From Agrypnia vestita (lineage: Eukaryota; Arthropoda; Insecta; Trichoptera; Phryganeidae): 64,000 nucleotides of DNA. Below, in pieces: positions 46,680 through 58,660 of this stretch. The translations under genes were made by a program, and so were the position numbers. Positions within the stretch are counted from its first letter, which is position 1. Every line of letters starts with the position of its first letter. The stretch spans positions 62,001 to 126,000 of the forward strand of contig JADDOH010005164.1 of NCBI GenBank assembly GCA_016648135.1, given 5' to 3'. The notes under the pieces were generated by a model. The model was not told where the DNA came from and ran no database searches. It was given only the letters and a program-made list of their open reading frames with translations.

Positions 46680-47320
46680 TAGAACTAAAGACAAGGAGCG
46701 TGAACATTATTGACTTGATCGAACAAATTTAATCCGAAACTGCGCGGAAGCATAGCGGCGATACAGTACAAATAATAAATCAGGTAAACAGACGAGACTA
46801 ATCACGGACGTCAGTCAGTTGACTGTTTGAACAGAGCACGCGGAGGGGGGCGCAGCTGCAGTTAATTGCATCCGGTAATGCACTCCGCTTAGTGACAAAA
46901 CACAAAGCAGTATCGACATAATTGACGAGATCGCTCTGCGAGCACTACAGTCGTTATAAAAAGTGATTGTTTTCGTGCGGCGGTGTTCGTGGACACCTCC
47001 AGTTCTATGTTTCTGGAGATCTCCTGTCCATGACCGATATTTCTTTATCTTTATATATTCTTTCTTTACATATATATTCTTTCTTTATATATGTATTCTT
47101 TAATCTGATAAAGATAACGCTTGTCAATGGTCGGGGGTTCATATATATCATACACCTATATTAAATTCTTGGTTTTATCAATAAATTGGAATATCAATTG
47201 GAAGCAACACATAAATTCAAAGATTCTAAAACTAGTTTTTATATATTTTTGATGATTATAGTGTTAACTTGTATGGTGGGACATACTCATTAATTAATTA
47301 AATAACTTTGTATAGACCAC
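46680..47320. other. Intergenic, GC-richer than average
   Basis: 46730-47030 is GC-richer and has a TATA-like ttataaaaag at about 46954. No exon or repeat family recognised. It could hold a promoter, but nothing downstream supports a gene. Confidence 0.35.
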
Positions 47321-47425
47321 TTGGAGTAACTCTACGCCTACTGGTTTCGATAAATATAGTTTCGATAAATATAGTTTCGATAAAGTGGTATCGAAACCGA
47401 TAGACTTAGAGTCACTCCAAGTGGT
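47321..47425. repeat. Inverted repeat with a broken PLE-type tail
   Basis: Arms gaccacttggagtaactct (47321 on) and its mirror agagtcactccaagtggtc (ending about 47425) enclose three tandem gtttcgataaa units. The inner arms read cgaaacc(a/g).tag, as after the hammerhead-like motifs, but no CTGANGA box is present. Probably two retroelement tails head to head that lost the ribozyme 5' half. Confidence 0.5.
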
Positions 47426-47470
47426 CAATCAAATCCACAATTATTTAATTAATTAATAGTTTTCTTTTTA

Positions 47471-47794
47471 CCCCCTTTCTTTTAACTCGTAGCGTCTGCT
47501 TGCCTGCTTGCTTGTCTGTCGAAAAAATTTGGGATCGATTTTTAACTCTTTTTCCGTGATCCAATCGAGCTGAAACTTTGCAAACTGACTCGTGGCAACG
47601 ATAAAAATGATCTAACAAATTTTCGTTTTAAAAAATTAATAATTATAGTATAATTTTGGATTTTTCGAATTTTTTTATTACTCGCTTTCGTGGCGTCGCC
47701 CGACTCGAGCCCAACGCTTAGGTTAAGCGCTAAACCTGTTTCCACTAGTAAATGAGAAAGGGAGTATAATAAAAAATTGGTTTTTATGGGTTGG
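47471..47794 (+). mobile_element. Family Z repeat element, second copy
   Basis: It runs from ccccctttcttttaactcg to ggtttttatgggttgg and matches the reverse complement of 56142-56445 throughout, with diverged interior. T-runs flank both ends, as at the other copies. No coding capacity. Confidence 0.7.
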
Positions 47795-47799
47795 TTTTT

Positions 47800-50325
47800 T
47801 TTAATTAAGAAATATACTGGCGCTAATTTTTTTAAAGACCTTTTAGATACTATGCTGAAGTACAATCAATAATAGTATAGTTCATCCTTTAAAACTAACA
47901 TTAAACCCATTAAAACTGTACAAAATGTAATCGTAGAAATTATTAGAAAGAGACTAGGAGACTCCAACACAGCCACTGTACAGTGTATTTGGCGTCTTGA
48001 AAATACATAACATATTTATGCAATGAGAAATGCAATTTTTCAGATACATATATTAAAATATTATAAGCAACAAAAACCAAGCAATTTTATTAATTATCCG
48101 GTCACGAACAAAAAGCCAAGTTTCTATTCCTAAATATAATTCCGCAACCATGAAACATCACTATTCCTATTAAGGTATAACATTTTATAGTGAACTTTCA
48201 CTTAATATTAAAACAATAAAGCTCTTTAAAATGAGAACATAATGTTACATGTTATATTTCAAATCAAACATGATTATGTTTACCAATTTATAAATACTTG
48301 TAGTTTAAGTAAAGTTATAGGTAGATTACCTATTTAAATTATGTTACGAGAAATACATATTGTCATATGAATTGTTTTTGTAATAGCCCTCAAAGCTGTA
48401 ATGTATGTAATTTTATATTATTATTTGGCAAAAATAAATAAATCATTTGAATACTGTAGGTTTATTAATAATGCTGCAGTGCTAATTATTATAGCAATAG
48501 AAACGTTACCAAATACGAATAAGCCCTATTGTTAAATTTAGTTATTAATTTACCGGTTGTACAAGCAAATTGAATAAATTAAATTTCAAATTAGTGCGAT
48601 ACTAAAGTGATGAATTAGATTGTGGACATTTTGCGCACATCACTAATGGATTAAGCCTCATTTAGTCGTAATTAATCGATTTGTTAGTAATTGTGAATTC
48701 TGGGGACTATTTCTTTAATCAGAGTTGCAGTTTGTGATAGGAACACCACTACATAGACGGGAACACCAGTATATAGGGAGTCGCTACATAGCGGTCAGGT
48801 ATACGATTCCTTCTCACGTGGCTAATGTCAACTATATCGCTCACTTTTGCATGGAATCTATTGGGTTCGTCAAGCACTTAGTACTGCTTCCAAGGAGTGT
48901 CAATTCGATTACCGGTGGCCCACTTGTGAGCTGTAAGATTCAGCGGCGAAGCACTAATATAAGATCGTTTAAAATGCTTTTCGATAAATCGCGGAAAATA
49001 TGCGAGATTTCAAAATATTTATTAAAACAGAAAATGTTTTATTCCGGTAGTTGACGTATCCGATCATATCTCAGTGAATCGACGATTCTCTTTTACCACG
49101 GATAAATTAATAACATTAACATCAGCTCTGAAGATGGCACTAAAGTATCTGTAACTGTCCCAAGGCAACTTTGAAGATATTCGACGCGATTTATTTCAAT
49201 TTGCCAGATAAAATTAAATGAATAAATGCAAATAAATGAATGACCTTAATGATAATGCAAACATTTTAATTTCTAGGTATATACCTGTTCTGACCCAGGC
49301 AGGTTATTATCGTCAGTGAAAAGCGGAAAATTTTGCGGTTACCATAAAATGATTTTTGTCAGAAAGGTGTCATTTTTTCTAAAATAATTCATTAATTCCC
49401 AGACAGTTAATATTTATCTGAAAACAACAAAATATAAAAGATTAAAATTTATCTTTTAGAGCACAAATGTATATTATTCGCTTAATTCAATTTTGAAGAT
49501 TTAATATTTCTGGGAGTGGAAATGGCTTATAAAAGAAGAAAAACGATATACAACGATGGGAGCTGCAAAATCGTATTTTTCGATAAATGCAATTCGTTCG
49601 TCAAAAAATTGTGACTGAATCCAAAATTCTATTTTTGTATTAAAAAATTGTAATGTCTCTTCGATAATTTATTTTAATATTCGCAATAAAATTCGTTTGA
49701 GATATTACCCTTGATAAACACCGCAGTTTTAAAATACATTAATAATACTTACTACTAATTAGTGGTTACCTACCCATCTATCATCATGGATAAATATATA
49801 TTGCAATTTCATGTATTTTAGAATAATTATGTTGCCAGCAAAGTTCACTCCATTTGTCTCGTTTCCACGTCGGAGTCATAAACTTATGGTAGGCTTCCGA
49901 GTTTGTTGTCATTACAGGTATAATTATTTAGAAAAAAATATGCAAAACATACATTTTGCCTTTAAATTCATATTTCAAATTGCATCATCGAGATTGGAGG
50001 CAACAAAAAAAAACCTATTAGCGTGAATGAATCTTTTATTCCGATAAAAAATAAACCTTAAAGTCAAGAGACATATTTTGAATAGTTTTATATGTTGGTC
50101 AAAATTAAATAGCAATTCAATACTTCTCAGTACATGTTCTTTGTATATTATATTTTCTTTCTACATGCTGGTGCTTTATAATTTCTAAGCCATAACCAAA
50201 ATGAATTATTAAAAACTATTTCAAATGAAATGATTTTAATAGTATCCGAATTTCAACCTTTCGTAAAATGATATCACAATACTAAATCACTTTTTTTTTA
50301 TTGGTCATTTTATCCTGAAATTCTG
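47800..50325. other. Intergenic sequence
   Basis: No gene recognised. The 109-codon open frame at 48725-49054 matches no family I know and lies in otherwise featureless sequence. Confidence 0.45.
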
Positions 50326-50332
50326 ATAAAAC

Positions 50333-50385
50333 TAGCAGTCAAGTAATCGGCTGAATCCGATTGCTTGCTGCTAGGCCTAGCGGGG
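50333..50385 (-). repeat. Hairpin-ended repeat, second copy
   Basis: On the minus strand ctaggcctagcagcaagc, the aagcaatcgg...ccgattactt hairpin and tgCTAG followed by TTTT match 43593-43655. Same tentative Helitron-end interpretation. Confidence 0.35.
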
Positions 50386-50389
50386 GCCT

Positions 50390-51610
50390 TTATATATAAT
50401 TCAGATTAAAGTTATAAAGATTTTAGATTGAAATTCTTTTAATTTTTGGCTTCTAAAACACAAAAATGCTTTCATCGTCAGTAATCAATTGTCAATTTGA
50501 TATTTTTCGCCAGATAATAATTTACTTTTTCTGTACTCGTTCTTTGCCTAGTATTTTTATCTTATGCTCACCTTCAGTCGTGTATAGCATTCTATAAATA
50601 GAATGGGCAAGCAGTAAGTACATACATTGATTTTTTTATTATTTTTTTTATTTATTTAAACATAGGTTTATTTATTGTATTTAAAAAAAAAAACTAAATA
50701 TAATATATAACTCATAATTTTCCATTCAAAAATACTACGTAAATATTTAAAAAAATATTTTTTTAAAAGTTGATAGTGGCATAATCTGCCGAAACGATGG
50801 ACCTGTTTTAGATACGACAGTTGACGACAATAATTAAGACTACTTCACCTTTAGTTTGAAGACTAAGAAGAAGAAGACTTTTGAAGAGGTTAAGACCCAC
50901 GAGGGGTTGTTGAGCCAACAGTGATGATAATGATGAAGCTTTAGTGTGAAAATAAATAATTTATTGGGACTGCAACCCAACCAGTTTCTTACATTTTTAT
51001 GCCAAGTATTCTGTATTCTGTCCCTACTTATTTTTTCCACATATTCTCACTGTATGATATATTACAGTTTGCAGTACTTACGAGTATTTATTCTCTTTTT
51101 TTGTGAGCGTAATTACAGTATTTTAGTTCATTCGCCATGGAATATCATTACTTGTCACTCGATCTGACCAGGAGTTTGCCCGTTTATTTCGTAAGCGTCT
51201 AAGATTCAAAGTATACAGAAAAAATAGAAAACATCGAGTTCAAAACATCTCAAGTTCTCTTCATTCTCAATAAAATGGATGCATTTTCTAGGATTAGGAC
51301 AAGCGACAGTATTTTTTTGTTTGGAAACAATCATGAAGCGATAGTGGTTTTTCGTTTAACTCGTATTTCTCGCTCGCTTAGTTTAACTTGTTTTAGAATA
51401 TTTTACAAATTCATTATTTACGAAAGAAGAACAATTACCTATCTAATCTTATGAAAGGAGTTTTAACTCAAATACTTAAAAAAACTGAATTTTAATCGAT
51501 TTTACGACCTAAAAATATATGATAATTAACACCTCTGACCCCCCGTACCTTCACCCATCCCTTCACCGTAACACACGTGCATGGTTTACTTTTTCAATTT
51601 TTAGTACACC
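50390..51610. other. Intergenic sequence
   Basis: AT-rich, nothing recognised. Confidence 0.5.
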
Positions 51611-51613
51611 AAT

Positions 51614-51654
51614 AATCCTGAAGAAGAGAACATTATTCTCGAAACATGTAGATT
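51614..51654 (+). ncRNA. Hammerhead-like ribozyme motif with a paired stem I
   Basis: AATC, CTGAAGA (51618-51624), extra A, stem II GAGAA/TTCTC, GAAAC (51641-51645), palindromic ACATGT, A, then GATT. AATC/GATT closes stem I. All core boxes intact. The aaagtggtgaaaacaaaatg downstream matches other copies. Among the best candidates. Confidence 0.65.
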
Positions 51655-51659
51655 GTTTA

Positions 51660-52190
51660 ATCTAATAAAGTGGTGAAAACAAAATGATTTGTGTTTTATT
51701 TTAATAATAATGTCACCACAAAGTTCAATTCTTCTTACAGAAGAAAAAATATTCTTCGATCAGTTAAAAATATTAGTTTCTTATAAGATTTCTATATTTA
51801 ATTTATGGATTTGATGTAATTCCTAAAAGTGATTTTTGATATGTAGCGCACGACTATAGCATTAAATGAGGTGTCCCAGCCTTGTGAAAACCATAATAGG
51901 GGTGGTGCCGTTACTACTAAGGGTTGAGTTGTTCCGTGAGTACCTTGCCAATGAAATTAGCCTCGGTTGATGTAGAGTTGCTCAATGAACCGTCTGATCA
52001 GGAATGCTGATTTGCATAAATTTCTTTTGATGATTCAGCTAGAAGTTTAATAATATCATAATGATCCCGATTTTAACGTAATAATCATCCAAATAATAAT
52101 GATACACGAATTAATTTTTCTTCTTAATATTTATTTTCCTACGCAATAAGATTTTTTAAATTATTTGTCTATCATCCGATATGGCAGACA
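51660..52190. other. Intergenic sequence
   Basis: No gene recognised. 51850-52010 is less AT-rich but unidentified. Confidence 0.45.
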
Positions 52191-52194
52191 GAAG

Positions 52195-52300
52195 TTTTTA
52201 TTTATTTAAATGCATATTCGGAATTTACATGACATCATTATTCTAACTATTCAAACAAAACTAAGCGCTTTTGTTATGATGATAATAATGAATTTGTGAT
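52195..52300 (-). repeat. SINE family 2, old partial copy
   Basis: aaatgcatattcggaattta, then ttcaaacaaaactaagcgct and gttatgat align with the body of 45580-45768, with many differences. The tRNA-like head is absent. Confidence 0.45.
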
Positions 52301-52620
52301 TGGTGAATTTCCATGACGTCTGACTATTTGCTTAGTCAATAGATGTGAATCTTACCTCTAAAACAAACATACCCCACAAATATTATGGTAGTTGTGGCTG
52401 CAATATTTCGCGATGTCACAAAACCACTCGTGAAAGATCTGAATAAAATTACCCTGTGGGAGATTTACATCCCCCACGCATAAGTACCGTGAAACCATAA
52501 ATTTTGTGGCAAAGTCTTGACAGTGGCACGTATCACATGCTGAATTGAATGTTAAGTGCAATAATAACCAAAGAGATAGATATATATTCGATTATTCAAG
52601 TCTAAGTACATACTCGGCCC

Positions 52621-53294
52621 TATTCTGAAAATAACAATGTCTGGATCTTTAAGATCTTTATCCCAACACTTAATAGACGATAATAAAAATTGAAAATGTC
52701 CAGAGCGGATTTTGTAATTCTTCGGCTCAAATATTAACTGTATTAAAAGATGATATAAGAAAGATTGTTTTTTACAAACGTATTAATTTCTTCATCCACA
52801 GTGTCCAGATGAAATATCATGGCTAAACTTGTCAAGACCGCGTTACCGCGTATTTAAATCTTCCCATCCTGACATCTGACAGATATGTCTGGATCTTTAA
52901 GATCTTTATCCCAACACTTAATAGACGATAGTAAAAATAAAAAATAAACGAGACATAGCTTTACGTCGGTGTTTGTTTCTGTAAGTTTCTACATGAGATA
53001 GATATAGAGGGAGGGAGAAAGATGTAAATTGTTATCTGTCAAATGTCAAGATGGGAAGATTTGAATACGCGGTAACGCGGTGATGACAAGTTTAGCCATG
53101 ATATTTCATCTGGACGCTGTGGATGAAGAAATTAATACGTTTGTAAGAAACAATCTTTCTTATATCAACATTTAATAAGTGCATTTGAGCCGAAGAATTA
53201 CAAAATCCGCTCTGGACATTTTTAATTTTTATTATCGTCTATTAAGTGTTGGGATAAAGATCTTAAAGATCCAGACACTGTTATTTTCAGAATA
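52621..53294. mobile_element. 674-bp element with ~260-bp terminal inverted repeats
   Basis: The left arm (tattctgaaaataaca, tgtctggatctttaagatct ...) is mirrored to 53294 with scattered mismatches and one block difference near 52735-52755. The arms include ccgcgttaccgcgtatt and its complement. A third copy of the outer ~50-bp module lies in the loop at 52886-52936. No coding capacity and no clear target duplication. A foldback-type transposon is the best description. Confidence 0.8.
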
Positions 53295-53299
53295 CGGAT

Positions 53300-53808
53300 G
53301 ACTGTCTGAACTAATGTATTTTCAAATTGTGGAATATGGTGGCGAACAACAATTACGAAATAAAAAAATATAAAGGACTTGTAAAGACATTGAATGTAAT
53401 TGTTAATTTGTTAATCTTCTTGTGGGCGTTGCATTCTGACAGCATGTTGGCAACCATTCTGACAAACATCTTTCAGTCCTCTGCCATCCGAAAGAGCTCC
53501 TCCACTCCTTGGACACCTATCCATTTGCGAACAATTATAAAACTCAATATTGTAAAGTATTATATTATTTATTTATTATTTATTTATTTATTTAATTAAT
53601 ATTCACGGTAGACCAACAGCAAAACAAAGAAGCATAGAAAACATTTATATAATATAGATGGCCAATTATAGGTCTTCACTTTTAGAAATATGTTAATAAT
53701 GATAAGTATGGTAAGAAATAAACTAAGCCATGTTAACTGTTCGAAGAATATGTTTTTTTCTTCTGTATGAAGGCTTGAACTTTGTGCTGACATTATTATT
53801 AAAATAAA
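53300..53808. other. Intergenic sequence
   Basis: AT-rich, with a (TTTA)n-like run at about 53560-53597. No gene recognised. Confidence 0.5.
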
Positions 53809-53810
53809 GC

Positions 53811-54075
53811 CATGTTAATAACAAAATAACAAGAAAGAATAAAAATTTAAACAAAATAAAAAGAGACTTAATTATTAGAAGAAAAACTTAGACGTGTTAA
53901 GAATAATACAACAAGAAATAATAAAAAAATTTAAACAAGAGAAAAAGAGATTTAATTAGTAAGCAGAAAAATGTAGGCATGTTAACAATAATACAACAAG
54001 AAATAATAAAAAATTTAAACAAAAGAAGAAGAGACTTGATTAGTAAGCAGAAAAACTTAGGCATGTTAAGAATAA
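53811..54075. repeat. 82-85-bp tandem repeat, about three copies
   Basis: Units start c(a/g)tgttaa at 53811, 53893, 53978 and 54062 (partial). Each contains aacaagaaataataaaaa and ttaattagtaagcagaaaaa in variant forms. A-rich minisatellite. Confidence 0.85.
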
Positions 54076-54079
54076 TATC

Positions 54080-54900
54080 TCACTGTAAATTACACTTCTA
54101 ATCGATATCGTATAAATAAGTAAGTTTGAAATTTTCTCTCCCAAAACTCACATTTCAAGAAAGCTTTTCGTCCACAGTGCAGCACTGAAATCCCCACTGT
54201 CTGGAAAATCCGCTTAAAGCACATGGAAAATATTTGCGGATAGCACTTTGTACCGGATGTCCGGTCGGGCTGTAAAACAAACGTACTACTCGATATATAT
54301 CAAGCCTTACAGTTCACATCGACAGTAAACCATTAGGTTTGGTTAATGTTTATGTCGTGCAGACAATATCTTGTTATTTAGTCGTGTTCCGTTCAGTCGT
54401 AAAAGCGGTGGCTGTGTATCGTAACATTGAAATACTATTTCCTGTTGCAAGTTTTACTGCGCGTGTCATCTCTTGGTTAAATGTTCATAGGTGTATAGAA
54501 TATTTGATACTTAAGTGCAGTTTAGTATTTATTATAACCTCCGTAGTAGCAGTTAGCCGTGTGACCGGAATATTTTCTATACTACGGGAAATACTTTTAG
54601 AATTCTGCTGAGAACTTACGGACTTGAGGGGAGTTTATTGAATGACGAAATATATTATGTAATCTACCGTATTTGTTTACGTATTGCTTTATATCTCTTG
54701 AATGTATTTTTAATTTTTTTCTATTAAATTTATTTGGTAAATGTACAAACTTAAGAGTGGCTGTTTTCAATATAATATAATTAATACACATTTATATTAC
54801 ACGCTTACCCACTTTTAAATGAGAATTTATTCTCGTGTTTAAAAGTGAAGGGGCATTGTCATATATGTATATAATATCTATTGTTAATTTAATCGTAAGT
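54080..54900. other. Intergenic sequence
   Basis: No gene recognised. An inverted pair ttttaaatgagaat/attctcgtgtttaaaa occurs at about 54813-54845. Confidence 0.45.
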
Positions 54901-54902
54901 GT

Positions 54903-55030
54903 AAGACATTAGATTAAATAAGTAAGATATAGACAAAGAAATATTAGATTAAGTTACAAAAATTAAGACATTTAATTGAGTAAATAAGATATACACAAGA
55001 AAACGTTAAACTAAGTTATAAAGATTAAAA
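54903..55030. repeat. 62-bp tandem duplication
   Basis: aagacatt at 54903 and 54965 begin two diverged copies containing agataagatata(g/c)acaa-like and taagtta(c/t)aaa blocks. Confidence 0.6.
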
Positions 55031-55339
55031 ATTAAGAAGGTATTGTAATAACATTTAAAAGTATGTGTATATTGATTGTTTTTGGTAAGATTTTTTTCAT
55101 TGCGTTATTGTGATTGTTTTTTGTAAAAGTTTTTTCAGTTTAGATTTTAATTTTCCATAATTTTTTCCGTCTTCATTTCATTGGTAAGAGCATTACAGAA
55201 TGATACTCCTTGATAGGAGAAATGGTGTTGGGCTGTGCTAGTATTACATTTAGGTATCAAAATATTTCCAGCTAATCTAGGTCTATTACTAAAACATGCA
55301 AATGTACTATTATTGATGTACATTTTGTGAATTTGAAGT

Positions 55340-55433
55340 TTACATATTTATAATATTTTCGACTCATAATGAAGGTAGGAATATAGTCCTGCGAGGTTAT
55401 TAATGTTTTCCAAATAACCCTGTATATACAAGC
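55340..55433 (-). mobile_element. Family Y foldback element, one-end fragment
   Basis: ttttcgactcataatgaagg, then aggaatatagtcctg and aataaccctgtatata match the right end of the Y element at 6179-6667. Only this arm is present. Confidence 0.55.
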
Positions 55434-55499
55434 ATAATAAGTATTTTTTGAAGCATCACAATTTGAAAAGAATGCAATTGTCAGTAATGCAAGAAGCAC

Positions 55500-55915
55500 T
55501 CATTGATCCAGAATTTCATCCGTGTCTCTGGTCCATTAAGCGCTATTCTCTAGCGACAATAGCGTTGGGGGCTTTAGCCAGTTAGCTCAGCAGACGGTCG
55601 GCATCGGCTCTAATCATGAAGTAGGATCGGACAGATCCTGCTGGGGATAATGGCAGTTGGAAATGTTTTGCTGTAAGCGCCGCTGCTGGCCGCTTATCTG
55701 AAAGAGTTAGCGAATATGATCAACTCGACGCTTGAACGATTCCAGTATACTACAATTAGTAAATTACTTTTTTGAGCCTTGATAATTTTAAGGATTTTTT
55801 ATTTTTTTATTGAAACGGAACTCTGGGAGCCTCATTCATAGGTTCTCAAAATGCCGTTAAGCGTTGCTTAATGGCATTTTGATTAATAAAACATTAATAT
55901 AATATAATACTTGGA
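55500..55915. other. Intergenic sequence with a tRNA-like patch
   Basis: The stretch at 55570-55650 (ccagttagctcagcagacgg) has an A-box-like sequence but no convincing B box, so it is not called a SINE. A 14-bp inverted pair (aaaatgccgttaag / cttaatggcatttt) is at about 55848-55880. Confidence 0.4.
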
Positions 55916-55917
55916 AG

Positions 55918-56714
55918 AGATACTGGTCGCTCAGTGAAGTTATGAAGGACAGAGATATGCCAATAAAAGCTAAAAGAAAAGTCTATAACTCATGTATTCT
56001 GTCCTGCTTAACATATGGTAGTCAAACATGGACACTAACGAAAACCTTAACAAATAAACTAAGCGTCTGTCAAAATAGCATAGAAAGATGTGTCGTTGGA
56101 GTTAATAGAAGAGATAAAGTAAAATTAACAGAGATAAAAAAGTAACCCATAAAAACCAAGTTTTTACAATACTCCCTTTCTCATTTTCGATTTCGTGTCT
56201 ACCATATGCGTTGGAATCTCCATACAACTTACTGATTTGTATGAAAAAACAATTAAAAATTTGAAAAACCCAAAATTATACTTTAATTTTTTTTTTTAAC
56301 GAAATATTTTTGATAGATCTTCTTGATCGTCGCCATGAGTCTACTTGCAAAGTTTTAGCTCGATTGGATCACAGGAAAAGGGTTAAAAATCGACCCAAAG
56401 TTTTTTCTTCAAGCAAGCAGACGCCACGAGTTAAAAGAAAGGAAGTAAAAAACAGAACTCAATTCAAACAGGCACATTCTGTATACAGAATGTATCGAAC
56501 ACTAAAATGGCGATGGACTGGACATATGTTTAGAGAAAGGCAAGAAAAATGTACCAGAATAATAACAGAGTTGTATCCAAGAGACGGTAAAAGACACAAA
56601 GGTGGACAAACGAAAAGATGGGAAGACGATCTAAAAAAGGTGACTAGTCCAGAATGTATCAGCGTTGCATAGTATAGAGAAAAATGGAAATCTTTAGAGG
56701 AGGCCTACGTCTAA
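55918..56714 (+). pseudogene. LINE polymerase C-terminus, split by a Z element
   Basis: RYWSLSEVMKDRDMPIKAKR, ILSCLTYGSQTWTLTKTLTN and SIERCVVGVNRRDKVKLTEI precede the insertion; after it the same protein resumes with RTQFKQAHSVYRMYRTLKWR, WTGHMFRERQEKCTRIITEL, YPRDGKRHKGGQTKRWEDDL, a stop, YREKWKSLEEAYV. This is the C-terminus of an insect endonuclease/reverse transcriptase LINE (LTYGxxTWTLTK, W.WxGHxxR, GxxxxRWxDDL). Removing the insertion and one target copy rejoins the frame directly; one further stop (about 56669) remains. Confidence 0.85.
56142..56445 (-). mobile_element. Family Z element, 304 bp, nested in a LINE
   Basis: The insertion is flanked by TAAAAAA on both sides (56135-56141 and 56446-56452), a probable 7-bp target duplication. 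The minus strand begins cttcctttcttttaactcg and ends tttatgggttac. Copies: 47471-47794 and 641-689, all next to T-runs. Non-coding; superfamily unknown. Confidence 0.75.
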
Positions 56715-56717
56715 AAA

Positions 56718-57835
56718 CAAGCTGTTTCTAAAAATAATGACCGGAACGCTGAGAACTTACAATAATTTAAATAATATAATATATATTAAAAAAACATTTT
56801 AGTTAATAAGATTATAATGTTTTATAAGTTTAACTGCAATAAAGGCTAATTTTGTTTATTTTATTTTAATATAGTATAATTATAATACAATTACGAACAT
56901 GAGTTTTCAGAAAACTTCTAGATGTGCTTTTGACCCAGTTGGTCGGTGATGCTAGTCTGATATTACCCAACGAATTGCTTTATCCGAAAACAAAAAAAAA
57001 AATTGATAACGGCGATCAATCAAGTCGATTTTTGTTTCGTGAGCGTAATCAAACTATCGCGTGAGTGCCATCCCGTCAAATTTTGAGGGAAATTGAATAT
57101 TTAAATTGGATTTGAATTGTGCAAATTAAGCCGAGCCACAGAACAATACGATTTCGAATTGTTAATGTGGTGATGATTCGTGACCGATAGCCAGATCAAA
57201 TAGTCAAATGCTCCAACTTCAAACGAAATAGAAATGATGTTCATAAATGGTGATAGTGAGCCGCAACCATTCGAATGTGATAATTTCGCAAACTCGAATC
57301 AGCAATTTGAGGCCCGGTGTTAAGGATTTTCGTATGTATTCCGCCATAAAATCAAAATAAAATTATCAAGCCTTGATTATTTATAATATTTTCTTTATAT
57401 TTAGAAGTCTGTGTTTCAGTTCCTGGTATAGTTCTTTCCAATTAACACTTTGACCGTCGACCGTTTCGCAGTACGCCTTCTATGGTACGTCGGCGATTTT
57501 TGCCGATGTTGTAAGATTTATAAAAAAATATGTATCCGAGATAGATGCATAATTATTTATTTATTAATACAATGATTCTATATATTTTGAGGATAAAAAT
57601 AAAATGTATATGTATATTATTATTTTAATTTGAAAATCAATCGCCAATGAGGCTAAGAAAACTAAAAAAATCTCGAACAAAAATAATTATTTAAAATTTA
57701 TATCAAAAGACGTGTAGGTAATATCGGAGGAGGGCGTTAATTTTTTTAATTATGTGGACATGCGACCTTTACTTTTGTAAGGTAAATTATTTTAATGGAG
57801 ATAATGGAACACCACACTCTTTCAAACCTTATTCA
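56718..57835. other. Intergenic sequence
   Basis: No gene recognised. 56940-57320 and 57440-57500 are less AT-rich and may be old transposon sequence, but I find no conserved motif. Confidence 0.45.
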
Positions 57836-57837
57836 TA

Positions 57838-57962
57838 TTCTGAGGCATCCAACGAGACAATCTTCCAGTATCTGATTTACCTGGTCATGCCGAGTTTTCC
57901 GCGGCCATCCTCAGTTTATGGAACCATCAAAACTCGCGTCATATATCTTTCTTACTATTCAC
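57838..57962 (-). pseudogene. LINE fragment, copy 3
   Basis: The minus strand (gtaagaaagatatatgacgc, then ttttgatggttcc and cggcatgaccaggtaaatca) matches the 3' region of the LINE copies at about 31500-31605 and 46435-46540. It is about 125 bp and more diverged than those two are from each other. Confidence 0.7.
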
Positions 57963-58018
57963 TATCGTGAACTTAAATTGCTATGTGCATTTAAAAAATA
58001 TAATTTAATTTATGGTTT

Positions 58019-58056
58019 ATCCTGAAGAAGGAATGGTTGTTCAGAGACCGGTTGGT
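58019..58056 (+). ncRNA. Degenerate hammerhead-like motif (ACCGGT type)
   Basis: CTGAAGA (58022-58028), extra A, a short GGAA/TTC stem II, then GACCGGTT in place of GAAACCGGTT. The GAAA box is damaged. The tagttgtttaaaccaag downstream matches other copies. Confidence 0.4.
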
Positions 58057-58059
58057 GTT

Positions 58060-58655
58060 ACCAAAAATCTAGTTGTTTAAACCAAGTAAATATTTGTATT
58101 TAATTGAATTAAATATGAATGACCACAAAGAAATAGCTGATTATAACAGTATAAATAAAAAGTTATATCAGTATAAAATTTTTTGAGGAATAGAAAAATA
58201 GAATAAATTTTTGAAGAAAATATAATAATAACTGTATTGATATCATAACCTCTGAAAACCTTTATAACAGCGACGGTGTTTTTATTAATTATAAATTACA
58301 GCCCTTAATCACATAATAAACTTCAAAGGCTCGGAGCTACATTTCCGGACTAACTTAATATGGTCGCGCGGCTAAATCCACTTTATTTGACCGCCTTAAA
58401 GCTCTGCAAAATATATTTTTCTGCTAACAAGATATAAAAAGGACAATTTAAGTAAGGGAGGAATCGTTGAGTAACAACCTTTATAAAGAAATAGTAGACT
58501 TAAACACCAGAAGAGACGGATTTTAAAAATCAGCAAAAGTTGTGCTAGATGTAAAAAGTTAAATCTAAATGATTGTTTCCATGCTTTTATTTTTTATTTT
58601 CTTTAAAAAAAGGATTTTATTATTTATCTGTATCCACTTATTATTATTTATTAAT
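58060..58655. other. Intergenic sequence
   Basis: AT-rich. No gene recognised. Confidence 0.45.
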
Positions 58656-58660
58656 TAATT

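Noticed and set aside
48725..49054. 109-codon open frame
   Set aside because: No similarity to any family I know and no supporting context.
49124..49150. CTGAAGATGGCACT on the plus strand
   Set aside because: Starts like a ribozyme motif, but no GAAA box follows within the expected distance.
55570..55650. tRNA-like sequence (ccagttagctcagcagacgg)
   Set aside because: A-box-like only; no B box and no second copy seen.
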